64,000 bases of DNA from Acholoe squamosa (Eukaryota; Annelida; Polychaeta; Phyllodocida; Polynoidae): NCBI GenBank assembly GCA_949317995.1, contig OX439045.1, forward strand, positions 40,629,693 to 40,693,692. The letters are read 5' to 3'. Below, piece after piece: positions 22,868 through 35,000 of this stretch (position 1 is its first letter; each line of letters begins with the position of its first letter). The translations under genes and the position numbers were made by a program. The notes under the pieces are model-generated. The model ran no database searches. It was not told where the DNA came from and saw only the letters and a list, made by a program, of their open reading frames with translations.

Positions 22868-23545
22868 CTAGGGAACTCCAAAGGATACTGGGGACTGAGC
22901 AGACAGCTTGTTATTTGCCATAGTGCCATGTGAACGATTCGCAAGATATTCCATGAGCCATTTCTTCAGCTTACAGTGAATATTTAGTAGGCAAATTTTG
23001 GAGATGAGAGTGGAGTCCAGATAACATGCAGCAGTAACAAGGCCATCATCCCTGGTGTCATATAAGTCTTTGACTACATTGAAAACAGCGTCACTAGTAC
23101 CCTTACCTGGCCGAAAGCTGTATTGAGTATTACAAAGTAGTAAGTTATTTTCCAGGTGGTCAGAGAGGACTCGATGTATCAACTTTTCCAGGAGCTTCCC
23201 TGGCAAGGGCAGCAAAGTAATAGGGCGCCAGTTCTTGACGTTTTTCAGATCACCTTTTTTTGGTATGGGTATCAAGGTACCACATAAACAGGCGGTAGGG
23301 AAGATTCCCTCATTAACAGAAATCTTAAAGATGGTGGTCACCTCAGCGACTAGAAAAGAGAGAGTGCCTTTAAGTACTCGGCTGATGATACCTTGTATGC
23401 CACAGGATTTATCAACATTAATGCCATTAATAAGTTTTAATACAGATTCCGTGTTAATAAAGGAGGCTATGTCTAAGTCTTCCAGCATATTTAATACAAA
23501 GGTACAATGACCATTTTCGAGTTGGCGTTGGATTCTGTTTCTCAT
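22868..23545 (-). pseudogene. LINE reverse transcriptase, N-part
   Basis: Contains GTLIPIPKKGD, NWRPITLLPLPGKLLEKLI and QYSFRPGKGTSDA, RT blocks 1-2. The next block, normally DLSKAFDTV with the first catalytic Asp, is shortened to an AACYLDSTLI-type remnant, so a small deletion has removed part of the active site. It ends at the TAG in the FGVP box. It is shorter upstream than intact ORF2 proteins, suggesting a further deletion between endonuclease and RT. Confidence 0.8.
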
Positions 23546-23724
23546 TCTACATTTTCTACATTTTCCTTTTTGGTTGTAAAGTTTTTAACAGGGCAACAAA
23601 CATCCAAGTACTGAATAAGGATATCATGAATAAAATCCCATTGGGCACCAGAATGAGTAGTATTGTGAAATTCAGACCAGTCAATGTCACATAAATATTC
23701 AAACAAATCAGCTTTGTCATAATT

Positions 23725-24498
23725 TCAGTAAGATCTGCCTGTGAAGGATTTTGTTACATGTGCTTCTTTGGGCTTTTTTCTGCATGCCAAGACAGGATAG
23801 TGATCGGCAATCAAGCAGCAGAGAGGCTTACAGACACTAATGATATCGCAGTTAGTTATAATATGATCAATGCAAGTCCCCCCATTGCCTGTCTCATTTG
23901 GTCTTGTGATGTCATCAGAGAGACGCTTCAAGCAAAATTCCCTACAGACATCAAATAATTCCTTAGAGGAGTGGCTATTCCTGTCCCTAGTGTTAATGTT
24001 TAAGTCTCCAACTAGCCATAGCTCAAATTTAACTCTATCAATGCGACCAAGGATGTCTCTAAGTTTTTCAATGAAAGTGTCTATGTTCTTATTAGGGGCT
24101 CTATATATATTGAGGATCAGCATGTTTCTATATGTTGGTTTTTCAATCTGTAGAGCTTGGACTTCGATGCAGTCATGCATTAACTCCAGGTCCAGTCTGG
24201 CAGTGCAGTATGGACCAAAGTATTCATCGACATATGTTAGTAATCCACCACCAGTTCTCTCAATTCGATCAAGCCTATAGATATTTTTGCCTTCCCAGTG
24301 AAATAGTGAATTATCTTTAAGGGTCGACCCCCAGGCCTCACTGATGCACAGTATGTCACAGTCCAGGCTCAATTTGATGTCAAGGAGTTTTTTCTGGTTT
24401 AAACTACGAGCGTTACAGGTAATAATATTTATGCTCTTAAGGCTGTCTAGGTATAGCTGGTTGTTAATCAGGTTAAGCCTCCTAGGATCTCGATTCAT
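23725..24498 (-). pseudogene. LINE apurinic-type endonuclease domain (ORF2 N-terminus)
   Basis: Endonuclease/exonuclease/phosphatase fold that nicks target DNA in LINE integration. Visible blocks: IITCNARSLNQKK, CISEAW, GGGLLTYV, LILNIYRAPN, LVGDLNINTRD, CIDHIITN and IADHYPVLA, which include the catalytic N, E, D-x-N and D-H residues. The start MNRDPRRLN is plausible for ORF2. A TGA follows GRSY; the frame beyond it still looks coding (NYDKADLFEYL) down to about 23560. Confidence 0.85.
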
Positions 24499-24739
24499 TT
24501 GAAATGTTGTGGGAAATATACCCCGAGTTGTATCACCAGGAGTATATTAGACAGCAGCCAAGGGAGAGAACTCAACCTAGGCCAATGCCCAAAAAGGGGG
24601 AGGGGGTTTAAGAGTCTCTGACAATGATGCCGGGGCTCTGCAACCTCGCAGCATTGTGAGAGGGTGATAGCAAGATATTGGTTAGATCTGATACTGCGGA
24701 TGAACCAGTGTGCGGTTTTAACAAATGAGGCAGGCAATC

Positions 24740-25520
24740 TTGTTTAGATACAATTCAATGAGTAGGGAGTAAGGGGAGTGGCCTCAATAACATATAAACA
24801 GTACCCATGGGTGGGCAGGTTATTATCAGTACATATGGTGCTTGGGTGTCATAATTCAGTTTGAATCAAAAACAAGACATCATGCAATAGATAGTAATAC
24901 ACCAACTAATTCAGTAGCACACATAGGTAAAGTTCATCATGCACAGCTCAAGTATGAGTCAAATGGCAAGAACATTATGTACAGTTCGAGGGATAGTCTA
25001 TTATGTGTGACATGATGGGCGGCGTCAGTTGCTCAGGTCGTTATGCTGTTAGGCAGGATCATATCAAAAGATACTGAAGTCTATAAGGTGCCCTGGCAAG
25101 GGCAGCAGTATAATTAAAGTCAAGTGGGTGGATCCTACCTTGTTTGAAGATACTTAGCATCACAGGCAGTGGTGACTTGGTGGCAAGTTAATTAAGCAGC
25201 CAGTGGGATTAATTAGCAGCGCATTTGGAAGCAGCAGTAGAACACAGCAGGTGGTAGAGAGAACTGAAGTCGGCAGCCATTTACATGCAGAGAGGTCAAG
25301 CAGGGTCTAGGTGATAAGTAGGGCAGACAAACATATACATCACAGCCTAGAAAGGCATAAGAAGGTCAGTGCCAAGTGGGCCAGGAATAGAGCCAGGAAT
25401 TAATTGCCCATGATTTTAGTTTAGTGCATCATTTATAGGTCAGCAGTCAGACGTTTTTAGCGAGTAAAATTGTGTTGGAAGCTTACCTAATATCCAGGTT
25501 GTAATTTGCAGGGAAAGATC
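24740..25520 (-). other. LINE spacer between ORF1 and ORF2, no frame seen
   Basis: No reading frame, terminal repeats or microsatellite stand out. It may be a decayed ORF1/ORF2 intergenic region or include an old insertion. Confidence 0.4.
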
Positions 25521-26303
25521 CTAGTAAGGACAGTTACGCTGCCAGCGATCCAGGTGCTGAGCTGATGAGCGGGGCATTAGGCTGTTTTTTGCCATACAAT
25601 TGCCAAGATTGTAGCCAATAGAGCGTTTGCAATCTCCAGATGGGTGGGTTCCATCCGATAGGCGATCATAACACTGTTGAATATGCTGTTTTCTACTGCT
25701 CCACATGTGGACATAGTGATCAGGTCTTGGCGTAATGTAGCCATTGGCATTGTTCAGGCTCACAATGCTGCGATTCACTTACCGGATTAGTTCATTTAAC
25801 AGTGGTTGATTGGCGTGCATGTTGCCAGTGCAGGTGTGCAGGCGGGCACCATAAATGGTGGAAATGATAACATCTACCTCGGGGTATTGACTGGTAATAC
25901 GTTTGAGGGCTAGCCCGTATAGGTGTGTTAAGCGCTGAACACATGGGTCAATGTGCAGGGACTCATCACGTAGTCTGATCTCATGATTTTCGCCCAGGCA
26001 GGTAATGTCACATATCCCCACATGCAGGTATATACTGTTAATAAATGGGTGGGTACTGAGATAAGTCATTGCAGCTCTTGTAGCTGTGTTAATTCCGGCT
26101 CCCCCCAAAGAGCGAACCAAGACAAGGTTGTCATACCTGCACAGAATAAAGGGCTGGAGGAATTTTGTGCGTGAGTCACCAATCAAAAGTACATTTCTCT
26201 CATATTTCAACCAGAAAAACCACTTAACTGGCCCCTCCATGGGGGGAGGGCTGCGATGTTGTAGGCTGTGTAGATGAGGCAACACCATCATTGGGAAGTT
26301 CAA
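25521..26303 (-). pseudogene. LINE ORF1: SGNH/GDSL hydrolase domain
   Basis: SGNH-fold esterases occur in ORF1 of CR1-type LINEs. Seen here: NVLLIGDSRTKFLQPF (GDS nucleophile block), SLGGAGINTAT (Gly block), LHVGICDITCLG (third block, with Cys where Asn is usual in GxND) and DGTHPSGDC (D-x-x-H block). A TAA after LLNELIR (25779-25781) interrupts one continuous frame, so the nonsense change is in this copy. The Asn-to-Cys change would also weaken the oxyanion site if ancestral. Confidence 0.75.
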
Positions 26304-26850
26304 CAGGTTGGAGCTCAGTATAAGTTGGTAAGTAGTCGCTGGCAGCTGTGGTTTGGTCAGTTGTAAAGCTTAGAGTGGCGGTGGGTCTAGCAGGAAGGCC
26401 GGACACAGGGGTCATGGGTGATTGGTCAGGCACATAGCTCGTGGGTGGTGGCGAGAGTGGTGCTGTAGGATAACCACCAGCAGTGGGGTTAGTTTGACTA
26501 TCAAAAGGGCCGCTCTGTGGGGTTACACAGGCAGTAGGAGTGTTCAAGTTAACAACAGGACCGCTCTGTGAGGGTACACTGGCAGTGGCAGACTGTACAC
26601 TGGAGACCTGTGCTTGCATCTCCGCTTGGGCCTTCTGTATGTTTGCTTGTGCCTGGCATTGTATTCTGATGAGCACACGGCATTCAGACAATAGAACTCT
26701 GCATTTGTTTAGACCGAAATATGTTCCAGCAGCCCATTTGTTGTCCTCATTGTAGAGCACCCCGGCACCCCAGTAGCAATCCCGGGTGCTTTTGTCATAC
26801 TAGTCATTGTGCATGATCAAGTTGTCATATGAGAAATATCATATGACTAG
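26224..26850 (-). pseudogene. LINE ORF1: NADAR C-terminal half plus Gln/Pro/Ser-rich linker
   Basis: The frame carries YDKSTRDCYWGAGVLY and NKWAAGTYFGLNKC, the D-x-x-WG-x-G and W-x-G-x-N-x-LG endings of NADAR (YbiA-like, DUF1768) domains. It runs directly into a Gln/Ala helix-like stretch and a Pro/Thr/Ser-rich linker, then shifts frame near 26230 into the SGNH domain. In-frame stops before the DCYWG motif mark decay. Known NADAR proteins act on ADP-ribose- or riboflavin-related N-glycosidic substrates; the role in a LINE is unknown. Confidence 0.6.
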
Positions 26851-27036
26851 TGGTTATAGTGAGTAAGAATATCAAGCTCTTATTTAGTCTTGTTTCCAGT
26901 TATCACTGGTTTATTCAGCTTTAGGCAGACATGTAGGAATATCAATCACACATATGTTAATATACAGGTAATTTCCACACACAGTAAATATATAATTGTT
27001 TGTAAAGTATAATGTTCTGTTCCACTCCACCTGTGA

Positions 27037-27224
<188 letters not shown>

Positions 27225-27294
27225 ACTGTCCAGTATGGTCCTAGTTGGGTTCCCACACCTAGCTCCTGACCTGCTGCTTAGAGGGATAATATAT

Positions 27295-27724
27295 TGTAAT
27301 GGAGTCGGCTCCGGTGGAATACGCGGGCGAGTTCGGCGGAGAGGCCGGACGTTAGTTGCAGCGGCCGACGCCGGGTGGCGCCGCGGCTAGCGAGTTAGAC
27401 CATATTTGGTAGTGTGACGTCACCGGAACATCGGGGGGGTATATAAGGGCGAGCTCAGGAGGAGTCGGGGGTCGGACTGACTAGGGAGAAAGCGGGGAAG
27501 ACGTACGGTGAGGCAGCAGGAAGCCAGTAGTAGCCGAGACGCCGGGATCCGACTGAGAGTGGGTTCGCCGCCGGAAGTGCTAGAGAGGGTTAGCTGCCGC
27601 CGCACGAGCCGTCGTCACACGGGATCGGCGTACCTAAGCCCACAGGGCGGGCCGGGATGTGGCCCATGAATAAAAGTATTTAAGTCGTTAACTCGTAACT
27701 CGGTGTTCATCCTTATTTATTACA
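27295..27724 (+). repeat. 5' LTR of the gypsy element
   Basis: Begins TGTAATGG and ends TTATTACA (short inverted ends). Contains a palindromic CRE-like TGACGTCA (27415-27422), TATATAAG (27440-27447) and a poly(A) signal AATAAA (27669-27674). By reading, it matches 36868-37297 without differences. Confidence 0.95.
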
Positions 27725-27725
27725 T

Positions 27726-27737
27726 TGGTGACAGCGG
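27726..27737 (+). promoter_or_regulatory. Putative primer-binding site
   Basis: TGGTGACAGCGG, starting with TGG (complement of tRNA CCA) one base past the LTR. I cannot name the tRNA. Shortly downstream, GGTTCGAACCC (about 27758-27770) resembles a tRNA B box. Confidence 0.5.
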
Positions 27738-27794
27738 TGGCGCGTATCCGGTGGTTGCTGGTTCGAACCCTGGGGCTGCGCGCTATATTTAAGG

Positions 27795-29077
27795 ATGGCA
27801 TTGAAACGGACGCCGGGGTCGGCGGGGACCCGGTTGGAGGAGTATTTGGGGGCGGGTAAACGGGGCAGCCTCCTCGATGTATCGGAGGATGGGGTGGTGA
27901 TACGCCGCCCGGGGCTGGGCGATAATAAGGGAAGTTCGACCGGAAGCGAAGAGCCGGGGCCTCCGCCGGAAAGGCGGGAGGGGAGTAGGAGTCGGTTTCA
28001 GGAGGTCTATGAAGCGTGGAAGAGGGGGCCCACCGATAGCCCAGCTAGACGGACCTTGCGCTCCGGGGAGACGGTCGACCAGGGGGATGGGGCCCCCACC
28101 GACAGTGAAGCTGATCGGGTCTTGTCCGGGGTGAGTCGGTCACAGAATGCGGCAGTGGGGGGACAGCTGCTAGCGGCTGTCCCACAGGGACCCGCAGGGA
28201 GACTAGAGGAGGGGTTCGTGCCCCGACGGGTGGAGAAACCGGCGGTTATGCCGGGGAAGTTCGATGGGACTACTAACCTGGACGAGTTTCTGGCGCACTT
28301 TGATTTGTGCGTGCGTGCCAACAAGTGGACGGACGAGGAGGCAGGAGTGTTTTTAGGCATTAGCCTCTCGGGGGTTGCTCGTCGCTTGTTGTCATCGGTG
28401 AACCCCTCGGAGGGGGGAGGTTACGCTCGGTTACGGGCTGCCCTGGTTAACAGATTTCAGCCCCCCAATCAGGTGGAAAGCTATAAGGCTCTCTGGAGGA
28501 CACGCTACAGACAGAAGGGCGAGACACTGCATAATCTGGCGGATGACGTTGCACGCCTGACCAGGCTGGCCTATCCGGCGGCCGATGCGGCGACCCAGGA
28601 TACGATGGCGAAGGATCGGTTCCTGGAGAGTCTTAGGGATCCCCAGTTAAAGGCTATATTTTCCAGACTAGGCCGCGGAAGCTGTCGGAGGCACTGGAGA
28701 CGGCGGTTGAGGGTCAGGCGTTTCTCGACGACAATCAGACAATGGATAGTCGGGTCCGGTCGGTGGAGGATCCTCCGGGGGGGCCTACCGGCGGGCCGGG
28801 GTCGGCTATGGAGGAGTGGCTGAAAACCAAGCTGGATGGCTTCATGGCGTCTCTGGAGGCTCGGTTCCAGGAAAACACCACCCGGCCCCGACCCCCGCCA
28901 CGGCAGAGGGGATGCTTTGAATGCGGGGACGAGGGACATTTTAAGCGCAATTGCCCCCAGTTCAGGGCGAGGGTAGCTAAGGAGAGGGCGGGGGCCGGAG
29001 ACAATGCCGCGGAGGTGAATCAGGTGTCGGGAAACTGGGGAGGGTCTCTTCTGGTGGCCGAGAAGAGGCCTCTGTAG
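27795..29077 (+). CDS. gag: gypsy gag (capsid and CCHC nucleocapsid), frameshifted once
   Basis: Structural protein of the retrotransposon particle. The ATG at 27795 opens an acidic/Pro-rich N-region. A capsid-type retrotransposon gag domain follows (about 28240-28660; FLAHFDLCVRANKW, then a run ending DPQLKAIF). After about 28668 coding sense moves to the -1 register (RPRKLSEALETAVEGQAFL) and continues through the zinc knuckle CFECGDEGHFKRNC (28913-28954) to a TAG at 29075-29077. The shift fits a one-base deletion in this copy; a programmed event is possible but has no good slippery site. The last part overlaps pol in the -1 frame. Confidence 0.85.
29029..29035 (+). promoter_or_regulatory. 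-1 ribosomal frameshift heptamer GGGAAAC (gag to pol)
   Basis: GGGAAAC sits in the required X-XXY-YYZ phase of the gag frame (codons TCG GGA AAC). Ten bases downstream, CTCTTCT (29046-29052) pairs perfectly with AGAAGAG (29061-29067), giving a stem-loop. Pol is open in the -1 frame across this site and lacks its own early ATG. Confidence 0.65.
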
Positions 29078-32000
29078 ACAGGCCGAAGGAATGGATCGGG
29101 CGCCGGGAGCGCACGGGTAATGGCTTGGAGCTGACAGGCGGGTTGTGGGGTAAGGGTATACAGCTCCTGGTGGACACCGGAGCCACGGTGAATTTGCTGT
29201 CGGCCAAGTGGTGGCACGGTGCCGGATCGCCGGGGGAGCTGCAGCCGCATAAGGGGAGATTGACGACGGCGGACGGGACACCTATTGAGGTAGAGGGTAA
29301 AGTGACGACGTTGCTGATGGGAGGAGGAGCAGAGCGGCCCGTTAGTTTCCTGGTAGCGGATATTGGGGCGGAGGGTATCCTAGGGGCTGAGTTCGTCCGG
29401 CAGGAGAAAGCGGTCGTGGATCTGGCCGGCGAAAGGCTGCTGTGGGCGGACTTTGGCGACACCAGATGTCGGGTCGTTAGTAGCGGTACGGCGGTAGTAC
29501 CGGGCCGGCGGGAAGTCATAGTGGAAGGAAGGGTCGAGGGGCAGTGGTCCCCCGGTAGGACGGGCCTAGTGGAGGGGCTTGACGGAGTAGAGATGAATCG
29601 TGGATTCCGGGTGGGGCGCACTCTGGTGAGCCCCGATGAGTCTACGGTGCCGATACTGATCTTCAACCCCGGACAGGAGCCGGTGACCCTTTACGAGGGG
29701 ATGGGGTTAGCCACGCTCGATGGGGTGGAGATGCCGTCGACGGTGGACCGCGGGGAGGAGGTGCGGATGATTGCCACGGCCGGGGGACCCACGGAGGACG
29801 GAGACGCCTGGTGCACCGAGTTGTTGGCCGGCTCTCCGATAGAGGATAAGGGACCATGGGTGGCCATGCTGCGTCGCCGCCGGGCTTCCTTCCAGTTGTC
29901 CGCCGGCGAGTTGGGGCACACCACCCTAGTCTCCCACTGGATTGATACCGGGGGGGCGGCGCCGGTCAAGTTGCCACCACGGAGGCTGGCACCTCACCGC
30001 CGGGAGATAGTGGACGCTGAGGTGGATGCCATGTTAGCCCAGGGGGTGATAGAAAGGAGCCAGGGGCCGTGGGCCTCCCCCATTGTGCTGGTACGGAAAA
30101 AGGATGGGCGAATGAGGTTCTGTGTAGATTACCGTAGAGTAAATGATTTGACCAGGAAGGATGCATACCCGTTGCCTAGGATCGATGATTCCCTGGATTC
30201 CATGGCGGGGGCCAAATGGTTCTCCACTTTGGATCTGGCATCGGGATACTGGCAGGTGGAAATGGACCCTCGGGATAAGGAGAAGACGGCCTTTTCCACA
30301 CACAGAGGGCTCTACCAGTTTCGGGTGATGCCATTCGGGCTCTGCAATGCGCCCAGCACATTTGAGCGCCTTATGGAAGTGGTTATGGAGGGGATGCAGT
30401 GGTCGGAATGTTTAGTATATCTGGACGACATCATTGTGTTCTCGCCTGACCTCCCCACTCATCTCCGGCGGTTGGAGGCCGTGTTGGAACGTCTGGAAGG
30501 CGCCGGCCTGAAGATCAAGCCCTCCAAGTGTCAGCTGGTCCGTCCCAGCGTATCTTTTTTGGGACACATAGTGGACGAGCGGGGCGTGAGCACCGACCCG
30601 GAGAAAGTGGCGGCGGTCGCCGAGTGGCCGGTTCCCACCTCTATTTCGGAAGTCAGGAGTTTCCTGGGGCTTTGCGGGTATTACCGGGGTTTCGTGGCCG
30701 ACTTTGCGTCGGTGGCCAAGCCGCTGTCCCTCCTCACCGAAAAGAACAAAACTTTCCGGTGGGATCGGAGTTGCGCGGAGGCTTTCCATACCCTGAAGGC
30801 CAGGCTGGTGGCGGCGCCAGTGTTGGCGTACCCATCCGGCGAGGGGCCCCTGGCACTGGACACCGACGCCAGTGATCTAGGCCTAGGAGCGGTGATATCC
30901 CAGGAGCAAGGAGGAGTGGAGAGGGTACTGGCCTACGCCAGCCGTACCCTGACTAGGCCGGAGAAGAATTATTGCGTCACTAGGTGGGAGATGCTGGCCG
31001 TGGTATTCGGGCTTAAGAAGTTTCGACACTATCTGGTGGGGAGGCACATAAAGATTCGGACCGACCATGCGGCGCTCCGCTGGCTGTTGGGTTTCAAAGA
31101 GCCGGAGGGGCAGGTGGCCCGTTGGCTTCAGCTGATAGGAACCTACGACTACCACATTGAGCACCGGCCGGGCCGGCTACACGGCAACGCCGATGGGCTG
31201 TCTCGGCGCCCTTGCCGCCAGTGTGGGTGGGGTAGGTCGGAGGAGGCCCAGGGGGAATGTTGTCGAGTAGTAACGAGAGCCCAGGGACCGGTGGAGGATG
31301 ATACGGAAGGGGGCTGGAGGTGTCAGCAGCTGAAGGATCCTCTCCTCTCGCGGGTGAGTGCCTGGTTGAAGGGGGAGGAAGTCCCCGGAGCAAACGATTT
31401 AGCGAAGGAGCCATACGAGGTGAGGGCCTTGGTGGCACAGTTGGGGCGGTTGGAGATGAGGGCCGGCTGCCTGGGACGCATCTGGTGGGAGCCAGGGGGG
31501 AGGTCCACCTTCCAAATACTGGTGCCAGCCTCTAGGAGGGAGGAGGCGATGCGAGAGTCCCATGGCGCACCCTTGTCCTGCCATTTCGGGCGAGATAAGT
31601 CCATCCGGCGCCTCCAGCAGTCGTACTACTGGCCGGACTACCGCCGAGATATGACGTTATGGTGTGCCACCTGCCCGGACTGCCTCCGCCGGAAGAAGCC
31701 CACCCACCCTGCGAAGGCTATGATGAGGCACCAACCGGTGGGAGGTACATTGGAGAGGGTGGCTATGGACCTGCTGGGCCCCCTCCCGAGAACCCCGAGA
31801 GACAACAGGCACATTCTAGTGATAATGGACTATTTTACTCGATGGGCGGAGGCCGTGGCTTTGCCGGACCAGGAGGCAGCTACGGTGGCCAGGGGTTTCG
31901 TTACCGAATTCGTGTGCCGCCTGGGCCCCCCGGCGGTCATCCACACCGATCAGGGCAGGAATTTTCAATCCGCCCTATTTCGAGAGGTACAGGTCCTGCT

Positions 32001-35000
32001 GGGGACGGCCCAGACTAGAACATGCCCATACAACCCCAAGTCAGACGGCTTGGTGGAGAGGTTCAATAGGACCTTGGAAGCCATGTTGGCGATGACGGTG
32101 GACAGCAACCATAAGGATTGGGACCTGCAGCTCCCCTTTGTGATGGCAGCCTACCGGTCCTCGGTGCAGGCCTCTACCAACCAGACGCCTAATTGTCTGA
32201 TGTTGGGGAGGGAGACTCAGGCGCCTTTGGCTTTGTTGTACCCGGACCGCGCCCCGGGCCGGCCAGTGGATCCGCAGGACTTTGTGGCCGAGTTGCAGTT
32301 CAGGATGGCTCAGGCCCATCAGTATGCACGGGAACGGACTGGGGCGAGCGTACGGCGCCAGGAGCGCTCATACTCCGGCCGAGTGAGGGGGGAGACTTTG
32401 GAGGAAGGCGATCAGGTCTATTATTTGGTACCTAAGAGGGAGATTGGGAAGTCGTCTAAGCTCCTGCTCCCATACACCGGACCGTGGACCGTGAGTAGGG
32501 CGCTGGGGGGGCCGGTATTCGAGATCCGGGACGGCCGGGTAACGAAAGTGGTACATAGGGACCTACTGAAGAAGGTTCCACGCCGGGAACCTGCGCGGGA
32601 AGTCGTTCGGGTGCTGCGTTCCGACCCGGACTCACCGGGGACAAGCGGAGATCCGGGTACTTACCGTTTTCCCGCCCTGCGGGGGGTGACGTCACTGATG
32701 GCGGAGACAGACGGGGTACGAGCAGGTCGAGGACGGCGGTTGTGGGCCTCGTACATTCCCTGGTTCCTGGAAAGAGAAAAAGGAGAATTAGCAAGGGTAC
32801 CGGAAATCAGCAACAGAGGGGTAGGAGTGGAGCCCGGAGGGGAGAAAAACAGACTTACCGTGGTGCCCGGTGTGGGAAGGGGACTGAACAGTAGAGGGGT
32901 CGGAAAAGGGCGCGGGGCCCCCGGAGGCGGCTGGAAGGATCGGTGCCAAGTTGGGAAAGGACACGGTGCCCCCAGAGGCGGACGAGGGAATTGTTGCCAG
33001 GTAGGGGGCCGGTACGCCAGGACCCCTACTTCTGTCCCGGTGGGGTTGGTCGAGCAGAGGTGGGAGGAGAGCGACGAGGAGTGGATTCGTTTCAGGCCGA
33101 GGTGCCGGGGTGTGGAAGTGGTACGGTGGATTCCGGTGGAGCAGCCGCCACAGTTGCGAGGGGATTGGTATATGAGACAGGAGGGAGAGAGCCCCCGCAC
33201 GATGTCTATGAGGGTGAGAGACATAGTGTTAGGAAAGAAGCGGCGCCACGAGGAGGAAGACCGCCGTAGGCACATCTGGGACCGCCGGGAGCCCTATCGG
33301 GAGGACGTCTGGCGCCGTGACCTATTTCCGCGGGCGGATGTAGGTCACCGCCCAGAACGAGGCTCGCGTCCATCTTCATTTTCAAACCGGCCAACGGTGC
33401 ACGATCGGCGGAGCGAGAGTAACACGGACTTTGCGACAGAAATGGGGCCTAAAAAGGGCGAAAAAGGACGGAGTGGGGTGGCGAGGACCCCCAAGAAGAA
33501 GTCGCCAGCTAAGAAGCGGCATACATGCCCGGAACCAGGGTGTATGGTCACAACGGGGCGGCTGGACACTCTGAAGAGGCATCTGAGCCTACACGCCGGG
33601 GCAGGACCAGGATGGGACTGCCCGGCGGAGGGCTGCGAGTTGCAGGTGAGGGGGAAGAGGCACAAAGAGCTCTGGAAGCACATGTGCGCCAAACATCCAA
33701 CGCACCCCTGGAGCATCTATGAGAAGATCCCGGACCCGACGGAGATTCAGTACCGTCGGAAGCTACCAGAGGCCACCCAGTCCGAGGGGGAGGAAGAGGA
33801 TGAGGACGATGGCTCCAGGTCCCCCCGCCCGGCGGTGGCGAGTAAGGTGGTGGTGCCGGCCCCTGGGAAATCAGTGGAGGTGGGTCAGCGCAGCAGGGGT
33901 GAGAAGAGGGGCCCGTCCACATCGCGGGAAAGCAGCTGGGAGAAGGACTCGGTCTGCGACATCGGGGAGGGCAGTGACGCCGACGACCTCCCTCTGACGG
34001 CGAGAGTCGCCGCATCCCCGAAGGGATCGGGCTCCGGAGGGCCTACGGCCGCAGCGCCAAAGAGGCCTAAGAGGGACGAGGCCGCGGGGGTCCCAGCCGC
34101 GTCGGTGGGGGGAGGAGGACCGATAGACGAGGCGGTCCTGAGCGAGATGTTGGGGGGCGGGGTGACGGACGTGCTGGAGGTGCCGGCCGAGGCCACAAGC
34201 GGGGGGACGGCGGTGTCTGGAGGCACCACGGAGCAGCAGCATCGGGAGTGGTTGGCGGCCATGTACCACCTGCCGGTGGACCACCCGATCCTAGCCATGG
34301 TCTCACCTCCCTCCCCGGCGGGGGCTCCGGGCGCGCGGCCTCCCCAGGAGATGACTCCGCCAGGGACCCGGCCACGGCTACAGAGGCGGTTTACCTCGCC
34401 GGTACACCGGTCCGATTCCCAGCAGGTCACCCCGCAGCTGGAGACCAGTCCGGTCGGCCCAGCAGGCGAGCTGGACGCGAACCTCATCGGCGGGGAGGAC
34501 CGCAGGAGGGTGGTCACTGCAGAGGCCCCGGTGCTCCCAACGCCGGAGGAGACGACGCCGGTGGAGCCCACACGCCCGCGGACCCCCAGAGCGAGAGGTG
34601 ACCTCGCTAAGGAAGTCCAGGCCAAGAGAGAAAGCTACCAGCGGAGGATGGCCGGGGGGGACGACGACGAGGTGGCGACGTCAGCGGTGGAGAAGAGGAA
34701 AGCCCGGCCCCTGGTAGCTCTGGAACAGTCCTTCAGGGAGGCAGAGGATGGGCAGGCGTCCGCCGGGACAGGGGGCGACCGGTCGGCGGACCAGCAGTCG
34801 GCGGGGGAAGTGGCTGGGCCTGAGGCGCCACGGGAGGAGAGAGAGAGACAGAAAATAGACGAGAAACGAGTAGCGGAGGCCGAGAAGAAGAAGAGGGAGG
34901 AGGAGAAGAAGGCAGAAGCCGAGAAGAAAAAGAGGGAGGAGGAGACCGAGAAGAAAAAGAGGGAGGAGGAGAGGAGAGCGGCGGAAGAGGAGAAGCGGGC

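Larger units (their letters stand above)
21735..26850 (-). mobile_element. Degenerate CR1-like non-LTR retrotransposon (LINE)
   Basis: On the minus strand in order: ORF1 remnant (NADAR C-half, low-complexity linker, SGNH hydrolase), a spacer of about 1 kb without frames, then ORF2 remnant (endonuclease, reverse transcriptase, C-terminal segment). The 3' end is a short ATTGTA-type tandem repeat (21735-21752) instead of a poly(A) tail, as in CR1/L2-type LINEs. Multiple stops and frameshifts show it is dead. The 5' end is displaced to about 38270-38790 by later insertions. Confidence 0.8.

Noticed and set aside
28571..34625. Other long antisense or off-frame reading frames in the gypsy element
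   Set aside because: High GC removes stop codons in all frames; pol domains lie in one frame only.
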